DNA of 64,000 bases from Neelides folsomi. Taxonomy: Eukaryota > Arthropoda > Collembola > Neelipleona > Neelidae. Positions 1 through 10,845 of this stretch are shown here, in pieces. Below the pieces are notes generated by a model. It saw only the letters and a list, made by a program, of their open reading frames with translations. It was not told the origin of the DNA and ran no database searches. Numbering within the stretch: position 1 is the stretch's first letter; the number at the start of each line of letters is the position of its first letter. The stretch lies in assembly GCA_034687125.1 (NCBI GenBank), contig JAQGBZ010000144.1, positions 84,521 through 148,520 of the forward strand, in the 5' to 3' direction. The position numbers and the translations under genes were made by a program.

Positions 1-2344
1 CTGCAATGAATTGCAATTCAGCCAATATGAGTTCAAAATTATTATTTTCATCGTGAATAGAAATTCAATTTAGCAATTAATTTAATTTCAAAGTCGACTT
101 TATTCTTTGTGCAGTCCTTTCTCAGTGTCAGTTACAATTGAAAAAAAGTCTTACGGTTGACAAGGTCTATTTTCCTTAGAGGGTAGTTTTAAACTTTCTA
201 AACTTTTAAGCACTGCGTAAAGGGACTGGGCTATACCGTATGCAATTTCAAATACGCTTAGATTACATGAATAAGACATTGACGTCTCAACAACTCCAAA
301 GACGTTGAAGGCACTGAAGAAGCTCAAGCTTCGAGAAAGAAAGTAGACTCCTATCGTAAAGTAGAAGGGGGAAGTTTACAACAATTTAAATGGGAATGAT
401 GCATACGGAGATACCCATGTTCGTAATAGGGAAAAAAGAAAGAATACTGCTTTTACCAATAGATAGTTGAATAGTTGAATACTATAGTACATATGGTATA
501 CATAGAGGTAAGAAATATAAGAAATACTTAGAAAGTACCATACATACTTATGTATATGGTATACTTACATATATAGGTGGAATTACAAAGGTAATAATAA
601 GAAATTGGAAAGTTATTGGGAAGATAGATAGCGAATGTTGAACTTGGTTTCATTACGAAAGTGTCGTATTTGGCGAAATTCAAATGAGCTCCACTTTAAC
701 GGATTCCAATGAGTGGGCTTAAAGGGCCCCATCTTCTTTTATCTCCTCCAAGTCCTCTTGAAAGTTTAATTTTCCCACGAGGTCCGACGGGGTCCTTGAA
801 TGAACTCATTGTCATATCACTTTTTTAATCATAGTTCTATGCTCTATAAACCACTAACTACTCACTCAGTATTTAGTATATTATATAACTAGTAACTTAT
901 ACTATATACATAAACCTAAAGAAAGTGAAATACCCAATATCCGGAATCCGGTAGGACTTAAACCATGAGGCTTTGATCATAAGTATTTATATGTTTAGTG
1001 CCCACTCCAATAGATAGGACTTTAACTCTAAGGACTCTCTGGATAGGAATTTTATCAATAGGATCAGGTTCTTATCATTGTAATTGACCATAGGACTTTA
1101 ATTTAACCATAGTACTTTAACCATAGTACTTTAACTATACTTTTAGTTAAACCTTTGGATGGGACTCTTTGGGCTCACTCCCACTTCCTAATCGGTTTCC
1201 CTTTCTCCCTCATCTCTTCATTAATTCAGGACTGAAGTTTTCCCTGCATATTTGAAGGCCTCTCAATGTCTCTCAGCCTCACCCTTCAACCAAACAAATA
1301 ATAATGAGACTTCACCTTCAAACTTATTCTCAAATAGGTTTTACTTATAGGTACATTCGACCTAATGCTCTAAAACTAATACTCTAAAACTACAGATAAT
1401 ACTAATACTATGCTAATGCTATTATACTAAACCAGATATTATGACATGAGATACATACAGGTAGAGTGTTATAGGAGAACTATAGTTTTTAAACAGGGAA
1501 GTGTTGTAATCTTTGCACGGGTGGGAAATCCTTTATTATGGATAAGGGAAAGTGGGAGAAAGTGGGAAAGTTTATTTTGCAATTATTCCGCGCAGTTCAT
1601 CCCTCAGATTCTCATGCTTAGGTCACTAATTACACAAACTATCTGCTTGAACTCCATTCAAACTTGGGAAACTTGAAAGCTTTAAATTTCTAATCAACTT
1701 CTGCTTCTCCTTGTCACGTGCTGAATGAATTACCCGCTCTCATTATTTTATTTTAATCAGACTTTACCTGTATTAAAAATTCCTTTTAGGACCAATTTTC
1801 TGTGCAAAATTACAAAGTAAAAATAATATATCAAGGTCTGTATAAACTGTAATAATAGTATTATCTCTAGGCTCCATTTAGACAATGAATGTAAATTATT
1901 TGCAAAGTAGATAAATGAATTAACATATTTGTATATATATATTAAAACAAATGCAAAAGTGCAATAATGAATTTAAACTTCATTATAAGAAATGATTTAA
2001 CTTGGTATACCAAACCAAGTATCAACATGTAAATAATTAAAAAAATTCCAAATTAAAAATTAAATTAAAAGTTAAATGCTAAATTTAAATATCGATTAAA
2101 TATCGATAATAATAGTTATAATAATGTTAAATATTTATTAAACTTGACAGTTTAATCGTATCCCTTCCTTGCTGAAAGTCACTTACCTATTTAAATGAAT
2201 GAATTATAATTAAATGTTATGACTGCCTATAGCTGATCTTGAAAAGAAATCTCTGATCTTAAACCTGCCGATGTTCTGTATATATATCCCATTACAATTA
2301 TAATTTCATGATTGGGTTTTAATTGAGTTTCAATTGGCCTTTAG
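1..2344. other. No gene recognised; AT-rich, probably intron or 5' flank of PDE1
   Basis: I see no convincing exon here. The PDE1 exon starting at 2345 begins at a splice acceptor, so earlier PDE1 exons must lie in this stretch or, more likely, before the window. The only simple sequence I noted is a two-copy 14-nt tandem near 1105-1132 (unit accatagtacttta, in rotation). A 76-codon open frame at 1446-1676 has no recognisable protein and no flanking splice logic. Confidence 0.5.
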
Positions 2345-5300
2345 TAGCCCAGTGGCTGGGAACGAAGAGGGCAACGAATTGTCTCAAGTCGACGAAGAAG
2401 TTATTCCAGAAGAAGTCCGCCAATGGCTCGCCTCCACATTTACCAAAAATGTCCCGGCAAAGACGCGGACGGAGGGCAGGCCACGATTCCGGTCAGTGGC
2501 CAATGCCATACGCGTTGGACTCTTCGTGGACAGATTTTACCGCCAACAGAGCTCCACAACGATGGAAATTCCTTCCGATGTTGGTGCATTGTTGAAGGTA
2601 AAATTTTATGAAAAATTCGGTTTTACCTTAAAACCAAAATTTTAATTTAATTAATGGAGGCAATAATTGCCAAAATACTTAAATATTAAAAAACTCACTC
2701 AAAGTCAGTACAAACTTATTCCATAGCAATTAGACATTGAATTTGAAATCATGCTAAAATTAGTTTTTACATTAATTCAAAAATAGCCTAAATTTAATTC
2801 ACAAAAATATTTTTGTGAATTAAAAAAAATTTAAATTTTGGTAATAAATCTATAAACAATGGACATTTTTATTGGTTTTTGAAAGGGAAGATAGGAAAAA
2901 GGATGTTGATGGGGAATATCGATTAATAAAAGAGATACGCTGAGAGGTTTAATGAAGAAAGTTAAGTCATTTAATGCGTGTGGGGGTTCGGAAGGAAAGT
3001 CTTGAGCTTGTAATTCCCTCAACTCATTTCACTCGCTTCCTTCCTCACCAAATTGCAAAGGTTCGAGAGGCGTCGATTTACTTTTCCTCCTTTAGGGCTT
3101 TGAGTACATACGAGCTCGTATATATTTCGAGCATACGAGACATAGGAGCTCGTACCAGCCGAAGGAGGAAAGAAGACGTGTGGGAGTTTTTATTCTTCTT
3201 ATATTGACACCCTGCCCTGGTCCATGGGAATCCATGCGATGGAATTCTCATTTCCTCTTCTCTGCCGGAAACAACGCCAATAACTTCATCTACGAGGTCG
3301 AACAAATAAGGTTCCATATGCTAGCTTTATTCAATTGAATGATAGTAAATAGGTATATGGAAATGTACTTATAGGTTTTTGATATATTTGAAGTACAGTG
3401 TATGTTTGTATGTTACAAAATTTTGAGTGCCATAAATATCATTTACTGTGATATCATATATGTAATTATTTAATATATTAATTAATTATTAAATACATCT
3501 GTGGAATTTAAATCAAGTGAACTTAATTTTTGTGCAGGAAATCAACAACTGGCAGTTTGACATTTTCACACTCCATGAGAAGTCGGGGAATCGGAGTTTA
3601 CGGTATGTGGCAAAGGACCTTTTTTCCCGCTACGGCCTTCTCTCAAAATTCCGCATCAATCTCGACCGGTTGGACAATTTCCTCGCAGCAGTGGAGACTG
3701 GATACACAAGACTTACGAATCCATACCACAACGATATACACGCTTCGGACGTGACTCAAACCCTCCATTTCTTCATCAGCTCATCCGGAATCGTCGTAAG
3801 TTTCCCACCTTCATTTAACTTAACCTCATAAATTGGAATTCATTCTTTTCATTTTCACAAAAAAATGTTTATTTGAACTACCAAATAAATATTTGCTGAA
3901 CCATAATTTGCTCAGCACTTTTTATTAAATGAGAGATTGTTCTTTGATCTAATTGCAAAAATACTCCCAAAGTGCAAGCGCAAGTACAAGTACAAATACA
4001 TGTACTTTAAAACAAGATGGTCCTTAGTCCTTAGGTATTGCAAGGGTTAATTAATTGATTTAAGCGCCTTTAGCTCCGCGTTGAATGAATTGGGTATAGG
4101 ACTCATAAAGCTTCGTAGTGTTACAAATTGTTAAATATTCACTTAATATTTAAGTTACGATCATTTATTTAGAAAGTCTTACTCAGGGTATTCTCGAGTG
4201 GGATTAAAAATTAAATAAATTTATTTTTTCCCAAGTGGGTGATTATATTGGTTTAGAGTGGCAAGTGGTGATTTATGAGTGTATGAGGAACTTATTGGTT
4301 CATCCCGGGCCGCAGTGTTGTCTTCAAATAGTAAAGTTAAATAGTAATTTATTAAAGATTTTTTCCTGATTAAATCAAAGGGAGGATTGATGTTGATAGA
4401 AAAGTTAAACCGTGTAATAAATTCCCTTCGGGGTTCTCCCAGGGATTGGAAAAGAACTAACTACGGCCCCTGCATTAAATTTTGGTTTGGGTGAAAGTCA
4501 GAAGCTCCTTATTTATTTACTTCCTCTCTTAATCTTCCTCCATTCCCTCCAGGGCCCGGGAGGGAGGGAAGTAAATATTTTAAAAATTAATTTTTATTCT
4601 CCACATCGGAATACCTTGACTTGGGCCATGGGATTTACCCGCTTTTTCCCTTACAGAATCTCCTCACTGACCTCGAAATATTTTCCCTGCTCTTCGCAGC
4701 CCTCATCCACGATTTTGAGCACACGGGGCGGACGAACAACTTTCATATCAACACGGCCACAGACCTCTCTCTTATTTATAACGATCGATCCGTGCTCGAG
4801 AACCATCATGTCAGTGCGGCCTTTAGGTAAGATGAGAAAAAAAAATCTATAACTTTAAGGAACATTAATAAATATATTTAGGTTTTTGACCCATCACCCA
4901 TCCCTTCTTATTTGAATATCCCCACCTTCTTTTATACTAAATCCTGAAGTTAGTTTACATGTCCATTAGTCAAATTAGAGGTTTCAGAAAACAAGAAATA
5001 AATTTTGAGTATTTCTGTAAGGAAATAATATTTTTTAGAAAGCTTTTATATTCATTTTTAAAATTTTTAACATTCTAATATGTTAATTTTTTACTTTACG
5101 ATTAGGTATGGAATATGTACAGATATATAATAAATATGAATATGTATATTGTAAGTGTTAAATATTTATGAACTATCCTGTTATATAAATTATATATGTA
5201 ATATATGTATATTTTACATAAATAGTATTGTAAATTACGAGTATATTAAGAAAAAAGTGGTTGGAAAAGGGGAAATTAGTAATTCAGGGAGTCTCATTTT

Positions 5301-7022
5301 GAATTTTTCATCTGATCACTTCTACTTATCGTTGAGAATATAGAAGGGAAAATAATGGAATTGTTTTCTCCAGACTCTTACGTGACGATGACAAGAACAT
5401 ATTGAGCGGACTGAAGAGCGAGGAATATCGGGAATTTCGGAATCTCGTTATTGAAATGGTCCTATCCACTGACATGTCTAGCCATTTCACCCAACTTAAG
5501 ACTGTGAAGGCGATCCTTAACGGGGATAGGTAACGTTCAAATAAATGTTAAAATTCCCTCCACTTTGATATACCTCTATTGTATACATAATATATGTATA
5601 TGTGCCTATGTATTGTATGGAGTATTTTTATCATTAATCATTAATCATTACGATACGCGAACCATTTCATTTTCCTTTCTTAATAAAAAGCACTGTATTA
5701 TTAAATAATTAAATAGGCAGAGTAGAAACATCTCGTGGTAAATGGACTTTAGCGTTTTTAGTCCGCATATCTTCTTTCTCCATAAGGATCATTATAGTTG
5801 TCTTTTTAAAATGATGATCGCTGGCTAGTTGGCTATGCCTATACCTTAGGGTGAATATTAACTTTGTTTTAGAGGTTCCTGGTATACTTACATGTATACT
5901 ATACTTGTATGTAATTGTATGTTATATGAATGTAAATAATGAATGGTATTATATTTTAAAACAAAAGGAAGCTGCTTGGAATGAATTGGAAAGAGACGTA
6001 AAAAAGTAAAAGCCTCTTTGTAGTTCCATTTGTGTTTTGGAAGGTAAATTGAACGTGATGATATGTCGATTAAGTAATGTAAAAACTTAAATAAATAACT
6101 TGTTATCTTCCGGCCGTTCCTTCATCTCCAGCTTAAAATAAAACAAAAATGTCGTTCCGGTTATTAAACCTTCACAATGGAATTTTCACTTTTGACTCGC
6201 CCCACTTTGAGAAAAAAGGAAAAAGTTTTAAAATCGTTCCAACTTCAACCAAACAGAAACCTTATAAAACTTACCGCTCTTCAACTTTTTCATAAAAAAT
6301 ACTTTTCCTTCGTTTTGAGTACAAAAGTTACAAAAACATGAAGAAAACACAAAATAATTTTATGTATGGTAGATACCATAACGCATAACAATGGTATGTA
6401 CAGGTTGGGCCATAAGTCGCTTTCTTTTTTATACAATTGTTTATTAAAAAAAGAAAGCAACTTATGTCCCACCCTGTACAGATGTACCTACATTTGTACA
6501 TGATTATAAAATTGAAAGTTTCATTTTGAGTTTGTACTTTTGCAGGAGTATCAACAGAACGGGTGCCGTGATGAATCTTTTGCTCCATTGTGCTGACATC
6601 AGCCATCCTGGGAAACCTTGGAAGCTTCACAAGAAGTTCGCTGACCTTATCATCCAAGAGTTTTTCCTCCAAGGGGACGAAGAGTGTCGACTCGGCCTGC
6701 CCTTTTCGCCCCTCTGCGACCGCAAAAGCGTTCTGGTCCCGGAGTCCCAAATCAGCTTCATCGAGTTCATCGTCGAGCCGAGTCTCGGCTTGATGTCCGA
6801 CCTCATCGAGTTCTCAATTTCAGCAGAGGCGGACGGCGGCGGGAAAGCTAAGGTAACCCGCCGGGCCGATTCTGACAAGTCGTTGATGAGTGACGTACGA
6901 CGACGATTTTCTTCTTCACAGGGTGGCCCAAATAAACCCTCCAATGGACCAATCCTCAGACCTTGGATCAATCACCTTCAAGAGAATAAGGCCAAATGGA
7001 GAATGATCTCTGCTGGTTCGTA
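2345..7022 (+). CDS. PDE1: Calcium/calmodulin-dependent cyclic nucleotide phosphodiesterase, PDE1 type (5' partial)
   Basis: The product hydrolyses cAMP/cGMP and is activated by Ca2+/calmodulin. Exons: 2345-2597, 3538-3795, 4657-4826, 5374-5529 and 6546 to about 7016-7022; all junctions keep phase. Exon 1 carries the PDE1 N-terminal signature (EEVRQWLASTFT, then FRSVANAIRVGLFVDRFYRQ), the calmodulin-binding/autoinhibitory region. The catalytic domain follows with the metal-binding histidine motif YHNDIHASDVTQT, then IHDFEHTGRTNNFHI, the STDMSSHF block and LLLHCADISHPGKPW with the third metal ligand Asp. QGDEE and LPFSPLCDRK are also typical. Identification as PDE1 rather than another PDE class rests on these strings matching PDE1A/B/C as I remember them. 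No start Met is visible, so the N-terminus lies upstream. About 430 residues are visible. A C-terminal exon probably follows at 9051. Confidence 0.93.
6399..6478. mobile_element. Short palindromic MITE, copy 1 (PDE1 intron)
   Basis: About 80 bp, nearly all inverted repeat: left arm ta-caggttgggccataagt, right arm acttatgtcccaccctg-ta, with a T-rich/A-rich inner stem. It is flanked by TA, consistent with a Tc1/mariner-type TA target. The same element recurs at 7240, 10652, 10721, 54654 and 63926. It has no coding capacity. Confidence 0.8.
6853..6921 (+). other. Possible in-frame retained intron (exitron) inside the last core exon of PDE1
   Basis: The stretch begins with a donor-like AAG|gtaacc and ends with a pyrimidine-rich acceptor cttcttcacag. 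It is 69 nt long, a multiple of three, with no stop. Retained, it encodes a 23-residue insert containing RRRFSSSQ, which fits the PKA consensus RRxS. Spliced out, the protein joins GGGKAK to GGPNKPSNG. Which form dominates cannot be told from DNA. Confidence 0.45.
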
Positions 7023-9050
7023 AACCCGTTGAAAAATCACACGCTTTACTCCCACTCAATTTGTATATTAAAAGTAGCCCAGTTCTTTAATGTACCTTAA
7101 TAGTTAATAGTAGTTAGAATAAATAGCTTAAAAATGTAAATAGATATTATATGATAGTAAATATTTTAAAAAGCTTTCCATTTAAATAATAACCTGTTTC
7201 AACAAGAAATGGATAAAAAATATCTGTAGTGTTAGAATATACAGGGTGGGTCATAAGTATCTTTCTTTTTTAAATAAACAATCGTATAAAAAAAGATACT
7301 TATGGCCCACTCTGTACATACACTTATGTAGTTAATTATATAATTTAAACTTCAATGCCCTATATTTAAATATGCATTAGAGCTAATTATTAGTTCGCAA
7401 TTGTTGAATTAGACAATATTTACAAATTGTATACAAAACATTGATATATGTAATATTTATATACTGGCTGGACAATTTACTAGAATCCAGTGTAGTTAGT
7501 TGTGATGCGCACAAATATTTAACATCATTGGTATTTGGAATATTCGAGAATTTATTAGTAGTTTAAATAGCATTTAACTATTTTCTCTATTTACAAAATA
7601 CGTAATTTCTGTATATCTGTATTTTTCACGTATGATGCCAAATTTTACACAATATTACGCTTTCACTGTAACATTCCACCTACACCTACTGTATATATAT
7701 AGTAGATATTTATATATAAAAATTCCTCCTCGGAAATTATAAATGGAACTTAGGAGGGAACGGGAGTTAATTGGCATTCGACTTCTTCACTAAATCCACT
7801 CCAACGACACCCGAAAACGTGGACGAACACGAAAACATCCCGAAAGCACAAACGTACAAAACGATCAAATTCAGATCGTGAATTCGAACAGCTTAAAGTA
7901 TTTACACCAAGTATTAAACCGACATTAATTAATACTTTAATAACTTTAATTACGCCTCTGTAAAGTTAAATACTAATTAATCCAAAATTCACCCTTGGAA
8001 TAAAAGTAAAGTTTAATCTTTAAAAATATTAATTTAATTAAAGAGGATTCTAAATATCACTCTGGTTGAGTTACAATCGATCCTTGCCTGATAATTTCCC
8101 TATAAAACTCAAAAATTGGCTATGGATGGGAAAACTCACTTTTGCAAACTTCACACGAAGCATATATTCGTTGAGGGAGGTAAATAAATTAAAAGGGAAT
8201 TTTGCCCCACTGGCTCATCTTAATACATATATACGACTCGTACTTAAGAATATGGCCCATATTACATTAAGTATATTATGGAGAGCTTTCACGCCTTTTG
8301 TCACGTATTTTCCCCAGGTTCACGACGTTCACGTACACGCCCGTCGCAACAGTCTTTTAAGAATTCGCTCTAAAGAGAACCATTTTTTATGTTATGGTAA
8401 ACATCTAATCCTTTAACTTAACAAAAGGAATGAAATTGTACTCTTACAATAAATAACAAAATATCACATCAGTACTTGCATTAAAAATTACAATTGTAGC
8501 ATACTAACAATAAGTTGAAGTTTAATGCAGTTGTATTGCTATCTAAATAATTTTAAATATACAATGAATAATTAACTAAGAATGAATGTTAGTTTTAACA
8601 TGCAAAATGGAAATGTACAATATCCATTAAATAACCTCTTATGACTTTAACAATGACGAGGTTGATCACGACAATTTTATTGATAATAATAATTAATTGT
8701 AATTTATATAATTGTAATATTGTATTACAATTTGATTAATTTATGGTGAGTTGAATCAAATTCATCAAACTAGTGTTAATCAATCGATGATAAATTTGGG
8801 CATGTGACGCGCAGTTCACACGCTATATGTATCTTTTTCGCTCATTTCACTCTCTTGAAAAGAGTCCTTGTGGGTGTCTTTAACTCAACTCTCAAGGATG
8901 CTATGTGCAAAAAGAAAAATATAGGAAAAGTGTGATGAGAAGTGGGGGATAAAAAAACTGATTATAACTTTCCTCCTAAACTTCAAAACTTTCTCGAACG
9001 TTTAAAACCCGAGTTCATTTTAACGGATCTTCATTCGCTCTGTCTTTCAG
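7023..9050 (+). other. Putative PDE1 intron; no firm gene
   Basis: This holds MITE copy 2 (7240-7316). A patch of about 130 bp near 7773-7900 is less AT-rich and open in two frames, but no splice site near it has a phase that joins it to the PDE1 exons, so I do not call it an exon. The segment 8940-9050 is open in frame with the downstream tail exon, but it ends in a pyrimidine-rich tract typical of an acceptor. Confidence 0.4.
7240..7316. mobile_element. Short palindromic MITE, copy 2
   Basis: The left arm starts tacagggtgggtcataagta and the right arm ends tatggcccactctgta, around a T-rich/A-rich core. It belongs to the family at 6399 and lies just after the last core PDE1 exon, in the putative intron before the tail exon. 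Confidence 0.8.
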
Positions 9051-10606
9051 AGTCCGCCACCGGCGGGAAAATCAATTTGACCAACGACGTCTCTCAAACA
9101 CAAAATTTGACCTCCATAAAAACATCCAAAACAACAATTTCGGAAACCAAAGAGGTCACAACATCAGTGGCGCTAATTTCAAAATTAACACCATCAGCCT
9201 CCACACGTCGTCGGGAATTCCAAAGTCGACTTTCGCCCTTTACCGAAGAAGCCGAAGCGATGACGACGATGTCGACCGATCTCCCCAAAACTCCGATTCC
9301 TTCGAATCCCCTCAAGAAAGGAGTTAAAAATTCCTTAGCCGTCCGTCACATTAAAGAAGCTTGGCATTCCAAAGAGGGCACCCAAGAGGTTAAATTCAAA
9401 TCCCCTGCGGGGACTTTATCTCCATTGTCATCAAAAGGACTCAAATCGTGTCCTTCGTCTTTGCCCGAGTCGCTTAAAGGCTCCTTTGACTCGCTCCGGG
9501 ACGTTGACGAGCGAGATATTGCCGATGTGGACGTGAGAAAACAAAGTTTAAGGGCTGGGATGTTTCTGTCAAAGCGGAGCTCCTTCGACTCCCCGCGCCC
9601 TTCGAGCCGAGGGAGGATTTGGGAACGGCAAAGCAGCAGCAGTGGGAATTCGCGAACCATTGGGAATTCGCATATTGGGAATTCGGGGTTCCCAGGGTCT
9701 AACAGAGAGTACTTAGGATCTAAGGAAAATCTCCACCGAATAAGTTCTTTTGAACCCGGGAATCCTGGGAGTCTTTTGGAAAATTCAAAAAATCGGACCG
9801 AACGTCGTGGGCGAGGGAATTGTAAGTGGGGAAATAACGGATTGAGAGGGCGGAGAGGGGAAGAGCGGATTAAATTACTCAACAAAGGAAAAGAACTCTC
9901 ATCTTCACTCCCATCTTTGCAAGATGTCGGGAGATCGGGAATTTTAGGAATTCCGGCACAATTTCCTCCAGATATTAAAACCCATCCCACACACTTTGTA
10001 ACTAAAAAACCCAATAATCCGAGCGACGCTAAATTATTTGAAATTAAGAAGGACACTAAGATTAGTGGAACAAAGGAAATTAAAGGTAACAAAAATGTTG
10101 AATTAACTCAAGGCATTTCTAAAGTATTTGGGGACGTTAAAGTTAGTGAATTTGAAAGTGAGGATAAAGATAGCGATAGTAAAACCAAAGAAAAAATAAA
10201 TATGCCGCAAAGTCATTTAGGGAATTCCGTGATACCAAATTCCGAGAACAATGTTAAATGTAACCCGGCTACCTTCCGCGGGCGAAATTATTACAGGCGG
10301 GGGAGTTTCAATAGGCAATTGAGTAACACCGGGTTTGGTGGCGTGTTTGTGACGACTAACGGGATGACGCGGGACGGACGGGGCGGGAATTATGGGAGGA
10401 ACCGCGGGTCGAGGGTTTTTGGCAGTCCAAGTCTCAGGAGCCCGGGCCAAAGTCCCGTATGGACAAAACCTGGAGAAGACAATATGGCCGAAGCGGGGGA
10501 AAGTTCCGGGGTTGTAAATCCGGAGAGCACCTTTTTGTGTAGCGACCAAAAGCCGGGGAACCCTAAAGGGAATAAAGGGAAATCGAAGAGGAATGCGAAA
10601 AAATAG
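9051..10606 (+). CDS. Low-complexity C-terminal exon, probably the PDE1 tail
   Basis: A long open frame, about 518 codons from 9051 to the TAG at 10604-10606, too long for chance. It has no plausible ATG: its extension to 8942 starts at GTG directly after a stop. It therefore looks like an internal or terminal exon entered at the acceptor ctgtctttcag ending at 9050. Joining the PDE1 exon at GCTG|gttcgt to this acceptor gives an open junction (SAESATGG). The protein is rich in Ser, Asn, Gly, Lys and Pro, with GNS repeats and RGG-like runs near the end (FRGRNYYRRGSFN, GRGGNYGRNRG) and a basic end KGKSKRNAKK. Such segments often bind RNA or scaffold, but no domain is recognisable. It could instead be the last exon of a separate gene. 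A second frame is open from 9051 to 9327. Confidence 0.55.
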
Positions 10607-10651
10607 GGAAGACAATATTAGGGAAATTTAAATCCACATTTTGCTACTATG

Positions 10652-10845
10652 TACAGGGTGGCCCATAAGTTGCTTTCATTTTTATACGATTGTACCTATA
10701 TATATATATATATATATATATACAGGGTGGGCCATAAGTATATTTCTTTTATACGATTGTATATTTAAAAAAGAAAGATACTTTTGGCCCACCCTGTATA
10801 TACGTATATATTTAAAAAAGAAAGCTACTTATGGTCCACACTGTA
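10652..10845. mobile_element. MITE copy 3, split by a nested copy
   Basis: The left arm (tacagggtggcccataagtt onward, 10652 to about 10694) and the right arm (about 10807-10845, ending tatggtccacactgta) belong to one palindromic element. They are separated by a (TA)n run (about 10697-10722) and by a complete second copy at 10721-10798. The host element was split in its TA-containing loop. Confidence 0.7.
10721..10798. mobile_element. MITE copy 4, inserted inside copy 3
   Basis: A complete palindrome from tacagggtgggccataagta to ttggcccaccctgta, about 78 bp, of the same family as copies 1 and 2. Alternating TA lies directly to its left, consistent with insertion at TA followed by slippage. 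Confidence 0.78.

Noticed and set aside
1446-1676. 76-codon plus-strand ORF in the 5' flank
   Set aside because: No recognisable protein, no splice context, composition like the surroundings.
7773-7900. Less AT-rich patch open in two frames, looked like a PDE1 exon
   Set aside because: The nearest acceptor and all three phases fail to join the preceding exon without an early stop.
8066-8416. 116-codon plus-strand ORF in the putative PDE1 intron
   Set aside because: Starts at a non-ATG codon, has no domain or splice junction that fits PDE1, and AT-rich codon content looks random.
10697-10722. Alternating TA run
   Set aside because: A simple microsatellite next to the nested MITE; no separate function inferred.
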